From Paenibacillus lentus (lineage in GTDB: Bacteria > Bacillota > Bacilli > Paenibacillales > Paenibacillaceae): DNA of 64,000 bases. Position 1 is the stretch's first letter, and the number at the start of each line of letters is the position of its first letter. This document shows, piece by piece, positions 45,402-54,585 of this stretch. The stretch covers positions 744,001 to 808,000 of the forward strand of contig NZ_CP034248.1 of assembly GCF_003931855.1 (NCBI RefSeq), in the 5' to 3' direction. The position numbers and the translations under genes were made by a program. The notes under the pieces were generated by a model. The model was not told where the DNA came from and did not search any database. It saw only the letters and a program-made list of their open reading frames with translations.

Positions 45402-46655
45402 TCAATACCCTCGCGAAAATTGCGTGCTTTCTTTCAGATTGGCAATATCATGGCCCGTGGGATTTTGGAAGGCACGAAGCCCAAATGTCGGCGCAACTGC
45501 AAAGATGTGGTCAAAGATATCCGCCTGAATCGATTCATACACTGCCCAGTTGGTATCATTGCTGAAAGCATAGATTTCCAATGGCAATCCGTTATCCCCC
45601 GGTGCTAACTGTCTAACAATCAGCGTCATTTCCTGGTGAATTTTTGGATGGTTCCGCAAATATTGATGGATGTATTCTCTGAATACGCCCACATTCGTAA
45701 GCTGTCTGCCATTCACTTTACTTTCAGTATTAATCTGGTGTTCCCGATTGTATGCATTAATTTCATCTAATCTTGTCGTAACATAATCGGTAAGGTAGTG
45801 AATTTTCTTGAATTCCTCAATCATTTCCTCGGTACAAAAGCTTATGCTGCTCGTATCAATATAGAAGCTTCGCTTGATCCTACGACCACCGGATACTTGC
45901 ATGCCTCTCCAATTCTTGAACGAGTCTGAGATGAGCGCGTAGCTCGGAATCATCGTGATCGTCTTATCGAAATTTCTAACCTTTACCGTGTTTAACGTAA
46001 TGTCGATTACGTCGCCATCCGCATTATATTTTGGCATTTCAATCCAGTCACCGACACGCACCATATCATTCGATGATAATTGAATGCCTGCCACCAGACC
46101 TAATATGGAATCCTTAAAGACGAGCATCAGTACAGCCGACAAAGCACCAAGCCCACTGAGAATGATCAAGGGGTTCTGACCGATGAGATTCGAGATCACC
46201 ACAATGCCGCCGATAATAAACAATACGATTTTTGCCACCTGAATGTACCCCTTAATCGGTCTGATCTTGGAGACTTCAAACGAACGGTAAATCGCGTCAA
46301 AAGCATTGAGCAGCGCATTAAGCACCATGATGGTTACAATAATCATGTACGTTAATGCGGCCTTTTCAATCCAACCTTGATAAAGCGGGAAGATGGAAGC
46401 AGAGTAATAAATGATGATGGCTGGCACGAGATGCGACAGCTTATGGAACACTTTTTTCTCCAAAATAATATTATCCCATGTATACCTATTGTTATGGACG
46501 ATATGAATAATCGTCTTCAACACGATTTTTTTGGCTATGTAATTAGCCAGTATACAGACCACAGCTATAAAAACGACCATGATCATATTCGATAGATATC
46601 CAATGGTTTGTTCGCTCATGCCATATCCGTCTAGTTGATTTCTAATAAATTCCAT
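45402..46655 (-). CDS. Small-conductance mechanosensitive channel (MscS/YbdG-like)
   Basis: A 417-residue membrane protein with about five helices before residue 190, then the MscS pore-proximal motif LVFKDSILGLVAGIQLSSND and beta domain MVRVGDWIEMP, GDVIDITLNTVKVRNFD. The extended C-terminus places it in the MscM/YbdG group, which opens on osmotic downshock. AGGAGGAGAC lies before the ATG. Alone on its strand, between two ssrA-like scars. Confidence 0.9.
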   Translation of the reverse strand: MEFIRNQLDGYGMSEQTIGYLSNMIMVVFIAVVCILANYIAKKIVLKTIIHIVHNNRYTWDNIILEKKVFHKLSHLVPAIIIYYSASIFPLYQGWIEKAALTYMIIVTIMVLNALLNAFDAIYRSFEVSKIRPIKGYIQVAKIVLFIIGGIVVISNLIGQNPLIILSGLGALSAVLMLVFKDSILGLVAGIQLSSNDMVRVGDWIEMPKYNADGDVIDITLNTVKVRNFDKTITMIPSYALISDSFKNWRGMQVSGGRRIKRSFYIDTSSISFCTEEMIEEFKKIHYLTDYVTTRLDEINAYNREHQINTESKVNGRQLTNVGVFREYIHQYLRNHPKIHQEMTLIVRQLAPGDNGLPLEIYAFSNDTNWAVYESIQADIFDHIFAVAPTFGLRAFQNPTGHDIANLKESTQFSRGY

Positions 46656-46787
46656 TGTCTCCTCCTAACGCAGTATGAATTAGCCTATGTTAGCCTATTA
46701 TTATAAGTTAGATTCTAGTGCTAAGCAAAGTTCAAAATAAGGCATTACGTTGCTTCATCTGGGAGGTGCTTGGTGCAGACGTATAAA

Positions 46788-46840
46788 AAAAGACCACCTT
46801 CAACGGTGGTCTTTCTGATAGTACTATGGAGGCGAGGAGG
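46788..46840. terminator. Hairpin terminator followed by an ssrA-end-like scar
   Basis: AAAGACCACC-TTCAAC-GGTGGTCTTT at 46788-46814 has A and T tracts on both sides. TATGGAGGCGAGGAGG at 46825-46840 then matches the ssrA acceptor end (TGGAGGCGAGG). Confidence 0.7.
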
Positions 46841-46915
46841 AGCTTTATAGTTTAAATGTAGACTATATAAATATATAATTTTAATAACAGTTGAATAAGA
46901 TAAGAAGGAACCCTA

Positions 46916-47131
46916 ATGAATAGGATGATTGAGATGGAACGGAAGGTCACCAAATTTGGCAACAGCCTCGGTATAACCATGACTGACGCTTTGAAGCAAA
47001 TTGGACTCGATCAAGGTGATTTAGTCAGCATTGATGTTAGTCCTGCTACAGGAGAAATCATTATTAAGAAATCAACAAAAGTCTCATTACCTGAAGAGGG
47101 TCTATCAAGAACTTTGCGTAAACGAATGTAG
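46916..47131 (+). CDS. AbrB/MazE-type antitoxin-like DNA-binding protein
   Basis: A 71-residue protein with a SpoVT-AbrB swapped-hairpin domain (RKVTKFGNSLGITMTDALKQ, then DQGDLVSIDVSP) and a basic C-terminus. Such proteins are usually antitoxins followed by a MazF- or Doc-like toxin. AAGGAA precedes the ATG. About 25 bases after its stop the sequence runs into the decayed IS256 transposase, so the expected toxin gene is absent or was replaced. Confidence 0.8.
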   Translation: MNRMIEMERKVTKFGNSLGITMTDALKQIGLDQGDLVSIDVSPATGEIIIKKSTKVSLPEEGLSRTLRKRM

Positions 47132-47162
47132 AGGGTGATGCTTAGAGGGGGACTCCGCCCCC

Positions 47163-48409
47163 CTACCTCAAGTGCTGACCCACGCGATCAGGGAAGAAAA
47201 CCGAAAACTGTAGCAGCATTTGTCCCCAGTTCTGAACACGGCCCGTCCACTTCCGTACAACGTTCATTGTGGATAAATACAGCATTTTTAAGGAGAGCCT
47301 CGTCGCTGGGAAAGATGCTTTTGCCTTTCGTCACTTTGCGCAATTGACGGTGATAACTCTCGATCATGTTCGTGGTGTAGATCAACTTGCGAATTTCCGG
47401 CGGGTACTTGAAGAATGTAGCGAGCTCCAGTTGTTGCGCCAAGAACGGATGATCAGTGGATACTTTGTGCCCCACTCCTCCTCAAAGCGATCTAGCTCCA
47501 CAAGCGCCCCTTCTTCGGTTGCTGCTTTGTAGATCGGCTTCAGATCGGCCGTCACCTTCTTCAAGTCCTTGTAGGACACGTAGCGCGTTGAATTACGGAT
47601 TTGATGGATGATGCACTTCTGAATCTCTGTAGCGGGATAACAAGCGCTTATCGCTTGCGAGAAACCAGTTAGATTATCGACACACGTAATGAGAATGTCT
47701 TGTACGCCGCGGTTTTTTAACTCGTTCAAGACATTGAGCCAGAACTTGGACGACTCGTTTTCGCCAATCCACATGCCTAGGACGTCTTTGTTCCCGTCCA
47801 GATCGATGCCGATGACCATGTAAGCCGCCTTGTTGACAATAGCTCCGTCTTGCTTCACTTTGAAATGAATGGCGTCGAGAAAGACGACGGCATATACGCT
47901 CTGTAGCGGCCGATTTTGCCATTCCTTGACCATAGGGATAACCTTGTTTGTCACGTTCGAGATCAGTGTCGGGGAGACTTCGATGCCATACAACTGCTGT
48001 AGATGATCTTGAATTTCACGCGTGCTGTCGCCCTTCGTGTAAAGCCAATGATCTGTTCCTCAATGCCTGTGACATTGGACTGGTGCTTCTTCACCACAAG
48101 CGGTTCAAACTCGCCTAAACGATCACGGGGTACGAATATTTCTTGCTCACCATACTCACTAACGACAGTTTTCTTGCTTTTACCATTACGGCTGTTTGAC
48201 GTCGCTTTCGCCGTGATGTCGTGCTTGGCATAACCCAGATATGTTTCCATCTCCGCTTCGAGCATCTCCTGGATTGTTTCTGCAAATAGGTTCTTTAATG
48301 CGTTTTGAGCATCCTGTGCCGTTACCAGATTATTCTCTTTAATGAAGTCGCGTAACTGTTGTTTCGTCCAATGTCCCATGTATTCTCCCAACCTTTCTAT
48401 TAGTTCCAT
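47163..48409 (-). pseudogene. IS256-family transposase with three frameshifts
   Basis: The minus strand holds a whole Mutator/IS256 transposase in four frame segments: MGHWTKQQLRDFIKENNL to IEEQIIGF; then LYGIEVSPTLISNVTNKVIP with catalytic D in VVFLDAIHFKVKQDG and D in TCVDNLTGF to RSWRNNW; then ATFFKYPPEIRKLIYTTNMI with E in MIESYHRQLRKVTK; then MLYLSTMNVVRKWTGRVQNW to a stop at 47163. The shifts are near 48047 (one T missing), 47418 and 47290 (one extra A). The right end GTGTAAACTCCAAAACCC (minus strand, about 48434) looks like a terminal repeat; no left match is evident. Confidence 0.88.
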
Positions 48410-48436
48410 TTTAATGGGTTTTGGAGTTTACACCTT

Positions 48437-48736
48437 TTAGTAATCAATCTCGTTATTTCTTTTCAGTTTCGCATTAATCCACTTGCGATTCTCCCATACA
48501 AATTTCTGTGGTTCATCTACTTCGTCAGCAAGTTTATCACGCCAGTTCATGCCATAATTGTTGTGATAGAATTGCTCGTCTAACCTATAGAAGTTTGTTA
48601 TTCCTATCCCTACGCAACGCAAATTTCCATTTTCGAGGCTGAATACATAAGTCCCATTATTTTCGTCTATCTCGGCATATGTATTAAAATTATCTATAAA
48701 TGATCTTACATCGTTTAATGTCCTAATTACTAACAC
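48437..48736 (-). CDS. Hypothetical protein
   Basis: A 99-residue soluble protein I do not recognise. A GTG at 48736 sits behind GAGGAGG. The sequence (TLNDVRSFIDNFNTYAEIDE, LENGNLRCVGIGITNFYRLD) looks like a small alpha-beta protein of immunity or regulatory type. It lies between the IS256 remnant, whose terminal bases touch its stop, and an IS3 element, within the defence island. Confidence 0.6.
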   Translation of the reverse strand: MLVIRTLNDVRSFIDNFNTYAEIDENNGTYVFSLENGNLRCVGIGITNFYRLDEQFYHNNYGMNWRDKLADEVDEPQKFVWENRKWINAKLKRNNEIDY

Positions 48737-48936
48737 TTATAAAACCTCCTCATTTTCAAATGTGTAAACATTATATGTTGGATTTTACATTTGTCAAGTG
48801 AGGAGCTTGCATTTGTTAGTAGACTAATAAAAGGGCAGAAGAACTCAAACACTGATATTATCCCCTTACGGTAGACAGTGAAAAAAGAGTTCATGATATT
48901 ATGAATTCAACACTGTAGACCGGAGGGGATTTTTCT

Positions 48937-49275
48937 ATGCCACCAAAGAAGGGTCAGAAGTTTAATCGATACGACGAAGAAACGAAGCGAGAAGCCGTTC
49001 GTTTACGAATTGAAGAGCAATGGAGCTATACTCAGATCAAGGAAAAGTTGGGGATCAAAAGCGATGCTCAGATTGTAACTTGGGTACGCAAACATATGAA
49101 TGGTGAATCGTTCAAGGATTATCGGGGGCGTTGGGCGAAAAAACACTTCAGCAGTCTCGAGGAAGAGAACGAGCATCTGAAAGCGCAGGTCGAATATCTA
49201 AAAAAGCTCAATCCGAATCTACATGGGGAGGGAAGTTGGATAAGCAAGCCCGGTTTAGGACCATCGAAAAAATGA
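48937..49275 (+). CDS. IS3-family transposase OrfA
   Basis: A 112-residue helix-turn-helix subunit (KREAVRLRIEEQWSYTQIKE, SDAQIVTWVRKH) with a short coiled coil (SLEEENEHLKAQVEYLKK). A slippery A-AAA-AAG at 49200-49206 permits a -1 shift into orfB. It has a good ribosome binding site (GGAGGGG). Confidence 0.9.
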   Translation: MPPKKGQKFNRYDEETKREAVRLRIEEQWSYTQIKEKLGIKSDAQIVTWVRKHMNGESFKDYRGRWAKKHFSSLEEENEHLKAQVEYLKKLNPNLHGEGSWISKPGLGPSKK

Positions 49276-50090
49276 TTGGGAACCACTCGATAGTCATGCT
49301 GTGTAAGATTGCTGAAGTGTCTCGTGCCGGGTATTACAAGTGGAAAGCTGCTCTAAGTAACCAGCAACAACGTCAGGAGCGAGATGCTGATCTGAAGGAG
49401 CATATACTTGCCATTCACCGTTTGCGGCCCTATTTCGGTTACATCCGTATGTGTACGGCTTTACGTAGGGAAGGATTGCTTGTTAACCGCAAGAAAGTCA
49501 GACGGCTTATGCGTGAGCTCGGGATCCGGTCAGTCATCCGCAAGAAGCGTCCAAATGCAGGGCGCAAGCCTTCTGTCGTGTTTGCTAATGTCTTGAACAG
49601 GGACTTTCAAGCATCTGCTCCATTTACCAAGCTAGTCACGGATATTACTTACGTACGGATCGGTCACGATTTCACCTATTTGTCGACTGTAATGGATTTG
49701 CATAACAATGAGATTGTCGCTTGGGAACTCTCTGAGCGCAATGACTTGCAACTTGTGCTGGACACAGTAAAGCAACTCGGTACTCGCAAGGATGCAGTCT
49801 TACATTCTGACCAAGGCTTCCAATACACGCACAAGGCTTACGAGACTCAGTTGCTCGCACAAGGGCTCCAGGGCAGCCACTCAAGGCGAGGCAACTGTTA
49901 TGACAATGCCTGCATGGAGTCGTTTTTCTCCCATTTGAAGACCGAACAGCTGTACCTTAAACGTCCGAACGATCAGCATTCAGCACGTCGTCTCATTGAG
50001 GAATATATTGAATTTTACAATCATGAGCGTTTCCAAAAAAAACTCGGCGACCGTTCTCCAGTTGAGTACCGGAAAGCGATCGCCGCATAA
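49131..50090 (+). CDS. IS3-family transposase OrfB
   Basis: The catalytic subunit, IS150-like. It has an HTH_21 segment (HRLRPYFGYIRMCTALRREG) and the rve core with D in KLVTDITYVRI, D in LHSDQGFQYTH and E in NACMESFFSHLKTEQ. The open frame reaches back to 49131, but real translation probably enters at the slippery site near 49203 as part of OrfAB. Intact. Confidence 0.9.
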   Translation: MGEKTLQQSRGRERASESAGRISKKAQSESTWGGKLDKQARFRTIEKMIGNHSIVMLCKIAEVSRAGYYKWKAALSNQQQRQERDADLKEHILAIHRLRPYFGYIRMCTALRREGLLVNRKKVRRLMRELGIRSVIRKKRPNAGRKPSVVFANVLNRDFQASAPFTKLVTDITYVRIGHDFTYLSTVMDLHNNEIVAWELSERNDLQLVLDTVKQLGTRKDAVLHSDQGFQYTHKAYETQLLAQGLQGSHSRRGNCYDNACMESFFSHLKTEQLYLKRPNDQHSARRLIEEYIEFYNHERFQKKLGDRSPVEYRKAIAA

Positions 50091-50181
50091 ATTGATCCTC
50101 TTTTTTTACTGTCTACTTGACAGGGGTAAGACCACACTCGGTTCGTTCTTCTGCCCTTAGTTTGTTGTTGCACTTGCTCAT

Positions 50182-52854
50182 TTAGGCTCGGAAAAGGTAA
50201 CGTGACTTCAAGCCCTCGATAGTCATATTTTCTTGAACATTGGAATGGGGGATGAGCAGATAACTCCACTCTTTACCTCCGTGTTCAAGTTCATGCTTTG
50301 ATGCATAAGTACACCATTCCACAACTGCACGTGCTTTGGCTTGAACGACACTGTCTTCCATTTCTTTCTCTTTCTTTATTTCGCAGATGAATTTATTTGT
50401 CTTGGTCTCAACCACGAAATCTGGTTCATACGCATTGCTTTGATTGTAATAGATTTTAAAATGTTCAGCTAATGGCTTAAACCATTTGTCCACGTTCGGA
50501 TCATTCTCGCAAATAACTGCAAACTGACGCTCACTATCCGAATCAAATTTCTGCTCGGGGTATAAGCATTTAATAAACCCACCAAAAACCATACTACGGA
50601 TACGTGATTTATCTTCTACGGGCTGGCGGAACGGTCTTACACCTTCGTTTAGCAAAGTTGTGTAACTCACTGGTTTGAACGTTGTAAATCCTTTGCTTAC
50701 ATGGACTTCATAAGCGGCAGCTGTCTCATAATAATGCTCTTTCATCTGTGTATGAATCAGTTCAGCTAACCGCCGCTGATTATATTGAAGCACATTGCGA
50801 ACAGCGTTATCATCTGGCAAATAGCTCTGTAAGTGCTTGACCATCTGGTTACTTAAATTGTATAAAAGTTCAGCATGGTCATCGTATGAAATATCAGGAT
50901 AATCAATGAGTGAAGAAATCAGGTAATCTTCCAATCTTTCTTCATTTGCTTGGGTGTTATTCCGTTGTAATATTTCCCGAGTATGCGTCCTTAGATGCTG
51001 TATCAAAATATGTTCAGCAACAGGTTGCAAGTTGACGCTGGAAGTTTCCAAACTAAATGGGTGATATCCCCATGTTAACTCGCCAACAGGCTGAACGACA
51101 ATTCTCGGAATATCGATACTGTGTTGAATGGTCTTTTCGACTAACGCTTCTACCACTTGTTCAACCAAGGCAGTAGTCTGCTCTGGAAATAGATCCAATT
51201 GATTGACGAGATATTCTGTACGAATCTCCTCAACTAGTTGACGCTTAACATCTCCAGTTGCTAGGTACTTCGAACTCGGTAAATGTTCGTAAGCCTGAAG
51301 CTTTCTTTGAGCTAATTCATAAACACTTTTAACATCTTCCGTCTGAACTTGCTTCGATTCACCAGTGCTTGTAGGAATTGCTGAGACTTGCGCCTGAACT
51401 TGCTGAACGATACTCTGTTCAATCTTGGGCACAGAGGTAACAGCTTGCTTTTGTTCTTTGGCTATGTCTTTTCCGATGTATACGCCACTTCGGATAATAG
51501 AATTCGGGTTGTTCGCTTCATCTACAATCTCCTGAAAACGATCATGAGCGATAATTGTCAGTCGGTCAACTGCTTCTACCCCAGTCCTTTTTCCATAAGG
51601 TAAACGCAAGCCTCTTCCAATGGATTGTTCTACAAGCGTCTTCGAATTCGCAGCTCTTAATGGAATAATCGTATAGAGATTCGTTACGTCCCAGCCTTCT
51701 TTAAGCATATTGACGTGAATGACAATTTCCGTTTCTGATGCAGGGTTCTCTAATTGCATTAGTTCTTGAATCGTTTCATCTTTTTCTTGCCCGCTTTGAT
51801 TAGAATGAACGGTTATTACCTTGTTCCGATATCGACCTTCAAAGAAGCTTTCCGACTGGATAATATCCATTAATTTGCCTGCATGAGTCGTATCCTGAGC
51901 TACGATCAGAACAAATGGCTTCACAATCGGTAGATGATTCTGCCTTGCGTATACTTCAAGTTCGACTTTGGTTTCCTCATGCACAAGAATTCCATCGTCC
52001 AGCTTTAGCCTTTCTAATTGTTCTTCCGAATATTGGCTTGAATTGAAGTTCTCACGTGTAGCAACGGCTGGCTCTTTGACAAAACCATCCTCCATTGCTT
52101 TATGTAACGGATAACTGTAGATCACGTTATTGAAAGGAATTGTCCGAGTACCCGATTCTACTTGAGGGGTAGCGGTTAATTCCAGCCCTAATATCGGTTT
52201 TAATTCATTTAATACTTTGACCCCTGCAGATGCACGATACCGATGGGATTCATCCATAAGTAAAACCAGATCAGGCAATGATGCCAGATATTCAAAGTAG
52301 CTCTCGCCAATATATTCACTCAATCTTTTGATACGTGGCGCTTTACCGCCACGCACTTCAGAGTTAATTTTGGATATGTTGAATATATTAATACGAACTT
52401 CATCACTAAATAAACTTCCTGTTTCATCTTCATAAGTTTCACCAGTTATAACTACAGGAGGAAATGAAGCAAATTCAGTTATCCCCTTGAATACATATTT
52501 TTTAGTATTAGGAGTAAAATCCTGAATCAACTTATTATAAATCGTCAAATTGGGAGCAAGCACAAAAAAATTTTTGATCCCTTTACTTAAAAACAAATAG
52601 GAAATAAATGCCCCCATCAATCGTGTCTTACCCACACCTGTTGCTAAGGCGAAACAAATAGAAGGAAATTCACGTTCAAAATCCGTAACAGATGGATATA
52701 ATGATTTAATCTTTTCTAATTCATCAACCAGAGCTTGGTTATCATAGCGCCCGAGCTCTATGATGTCAACAATATCGGACAAAATTTTTAATGATTCCTT
52801 TTGTGGCTTTCTTAAACTAAGCCGAGCTGATATTGAGTTTACATGTTTATTCAT
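50182..52854 (-). CDS. res: Type III restriction enzyme, Res (helicase-nuclease) subunit
   Basis: An 890-residue ATP-dependent restriction subunit. A SF2 helicase core has Walker A ATGVGKT near 71-77, the Walker B/DEAD variant LLMDESHRYRA near 210 and motif VI EQSIGRGLRLPYG near 420. A C-terminal PD-(D/E)xK nuclease is seen as YEPDFVVETKTNKFICEIKK. Its ATG overlaps the mod stop by four bases, so the two are coupled. It ends 24 bases from the outer repeat of the IS3 element, which went in just downstream without damaging it. Confidence 0.93.
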   Translation of the reverse strand: MNKHVNSISARLSLRKPQKESLKILSDIVDIIELGRYDNQALVDELEKIKSLYPSVTDFEREFPSICFALATGVGKTRLMGAFISYLFLSKGIKNFFVLAPNLTIYNKLIQDFTPNTKKYVFKGITEFASFPPVVITGETYEDETGSLFSDEVRINIFNISKINSEVRGGKAPRIKRLSEYIGESYFEYLASLPDLVLLMDESHRYRASAGVKVLNELKPILGLELTATPQVESGTRTIPFNNVIYSYPLHKAMEDGFVKEPAVATRENFNSSQYSEEQLERLKLDDGILVHEETKVELEVYARQNHLPIVKPFVLIVAQDTTHAGKLMDIIQSESFFEGRYRNKVITVHSNQSGQEKDETIQELMQLENPASETEIVIHVNMLKEGWDVTNLYTIIPLRAANSKTLVEQSIGRGLRLPYGKRTGVEAVDRLTIIAHDRFQEIVDEANNPNSIIRSGVYIGKDIAKEQKQAVTSVPKIEQSIVQQVQAQVSAIPTSTGESKQVQTEDVKSVYELAQRKLQAYEHLPSSKYLATGDVKRQLVEEIRTEYLVNQLDLFPEQTTALVEQVVEALVEKTIQHSIDIPRIVVQPVGELTWGYHPFSLETSSVNLQPVAEHILIQHLRTHTREILQRNNTQANEERLEDYLISSLIDYPDISYDDHAELLYNLSNQMVKHLQSYLPDDNAVRNVLQYNQRRLAELIHTQMKEHYYETAAAYEVHVSKGFTTFKPVSYTTLLNEGVRPFRQPVEDKSRIRSMVFGGFIKCLYPEQKFDSDSERQFAVICENDPNVDKWFKPLAEHFKIYYNQSNAYEPDFVVETKTNKFICEIKKEKEMEDSVVQAKARAVVEWCTYASKHELEHGGKEWSYLLIPHSNVQENMTIEGLKSRYLFRA

Positions 52855-54569
52855 GGCTCTTCCCCTTCACTAAACAGCTCCAATTGTTCTGTCCTTTCTA
52901 GTTGAGGAAGCTGTGCAACATTTAAGCTATAATCATCTCTTCCAAATTCACACTTATTAAGAATGGATGCGGGAATTTTTTTAAAGGTAATCTTGGGATA
53001 ATCCTCAGCGTTTGCGTTATATGCTTTACAGCAAATCAATAATGTCTCATCATCTGCTAGTTGGTCATGAATTTGGTCAACAACTTCTCTTGTCATTAGC
53101 TGGGTTGTTGTATAAATGAAATCCGTTTCCGTAGAATATCCTTGCTTCCAAAAAATTGATTCATTAGGTGAATAGGTAAACCCATGATGTTTACACATCG
53201 CTTCTGCTAACATTAACGCATTATAATTTTTACTTATAACCCAATTACCAAACTTATCTTTTTCAAGCAAACTAGGTGCTAGAGTATAGTATCTAAATCC
53301 ACCGCCACCCAACCAACCATACTCTTTACTAATCCCTGATTGGTCTTTTCCATCAATTACAGATGATAGTCTGGGGATAATATGAGAGTCGCAATGCTCA
53401 CCCAATTCTACCATAATCCATTTTCTCCCCATTTTGTGGGCAACTGCTCCTGTAGTTCCAGAGCCACCAAACGAATCAAGAACCCAATCCCCCTTATTAC
53501 TAAAGTGCTTCAGGATCAGCTCTACAAGAACCTCAGGCTTTTTACCACTCTTAAACTCCACTCCGCCCTCGTGTCTACAGTTACCAAATTGTGCTGCAAA
53601 ATCGTAAAAGTTAAGAATTGGAAGATAGGTGATATTATCTTCATCTAGCTCCTGTCTATCAACTGGAACACCTTGATAATACTTTCCCCTAGTAGCATTT
53701 TCCCGCTTTGGACCAGTAAAATATCTATATCCTTTGCCATCATCACCAATATTTTTAACTTTGTACATACAGCCTAGTCCGTCAACATCTTTTCTATCTG
53801 CCAGATAGTCTCGGAAAAATCTCCCTGAAGAGTTTCCATCTAATATTGAACCTGATGCCCATATTTCCTTGAAACCTTCAACAGACCCAGTCCTTTTAAC
53901 TATTTTATACTGGTCTGGTTTAAAAATAATAACTTCTTTCCCGCCTAAAGTAATTGTTTCGCCTGCTGAAAGTTCCTCGATATAGTAACAAAATTTATCA
54001 TAATCATAATCCTTTTGGGTACGATTTGCTCTTGCTTGTGGCGACTTCCTGTATACTAATATATGCTCAATTTGTTTATGGAATATCATATCTTCTTTAA
54101 GTGTTTTATCTGGGTATCTTACTTGAATATAAATTGTGCTTAAATAATTTTCTCTTCCAAATAGTTCGTCCATTAGGACTTTAAGGTAAGCGCCCTCTGA
54201 CTCATCAATATGAACACATATAAACCCTTCATTGGATAGTAGCTTTTTTAAAATTACAAGTCGCTCTTTCATTAATTTTAACCACAAGCTATGCTCTATA
54301 CCATCATCATAATGTTCAAATGCGTTTCCAGTATTATATGGAGGGTCAATATATATACATTTTATTTTCCCTGTGAATTCTTGTTCTAAAGCCCGTAGTG
54401 CCAATAAATTGTCCCCAAAGATTAATCGATTGTCAAAAAAATCGTTTTCGGAATATCTTTTATCTGCATGATATGATTTCTCCTGATCTTCAAGAAGTAT
54501 TCTTGGCTCTAATTTAGTTTCCTCATCTTTACCTATCCAAGTCAATTCCAACTTAGTTTTCTTGCTCAT
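52851..54569 (-). CDS. mod: Type III DNA methyltransferase, Mod subunit
   Basis: A 572-residue adenine-N6 methyltransferase of the beta class. Motif IV DPPYNTG lies at 75-81, before motif I DSFGGSGTTGAVA near 360. The middle (about 150-330) would be the target-recognition region. Mod sets the sequence specificity for itself and for Res. It starts 16 bases after the helicase gene and overlaps res, so it is part of one operon. Confidence 0.94.
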   Translation of the reverse strand: MSKKTKLELTWIGKDEETKLEPRILLEDQEKSYHADKRYSENDFFDNRLIFGDNLLALRALEQEFTGKIKCIYIDPPYNTGNAFEHYDDGIEHSLWLKLMKERLVILKKLLSNEGFICVHIDESEGAYLKVLMDELFGRENYLSTIYIQVRYPDKTLKEDMIFHKQIEHILVYRKSPQARANRTQKDYDYDKFCYYIEELSAGETITLGGKEVIIFKPDQYKIVKRTGSVEGFKEIWASGSILDGNSSGRFFRDYLADRKDVDGLGCMYKVKNIGDDGKGYRYFTGPKRENATRGKYYQGVPVDRQELDEDNITYLPILNFYDFAAQFGNCRHEGGVEFKSGKKPEVLVELILKHFSNKGDWVLDSFGGSGTTGAVAHKMGRKWIMVELGEHCDSHIIPRLSSVIDGKDQSGISKEYGWLGGGGFRYYTLAPSLLEKDKFGNWVISKNYNALMLAEAMCKHHGFTYSPNESIFWKQGYSTETDFIYTTTQLMTREVVDQIHDQLADDETLLICCKAYNANAEDYPKITFKKIPASILNKCEFGRDDYSLNVAQLPQLERTEQLELFSEGEEP

Positions 54570-54585
54570 CTTTACACCTCAATCG

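Larger units (their letters stand above)
48832..50157 (+). mobile_element. IS3-family element with two-tier inverted ends
   Basis: An inner inverted repeat GTAGACAGTGAAAAAAGAG (48871-48889) matches 50098-50116 reversed with one mismatch. Outside it an outer 13-base repeat AGGGCAGAAGAAC (48832-48844) matches 50145-50157 exactly. The 26-27 bases between inner and outer arms are only weakly similar. Encloses orfA and orfB. The outer pair may be the true ends (about 58-bp imperfect inverted repeats) or a palindromic target. Confidence 0.8.
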
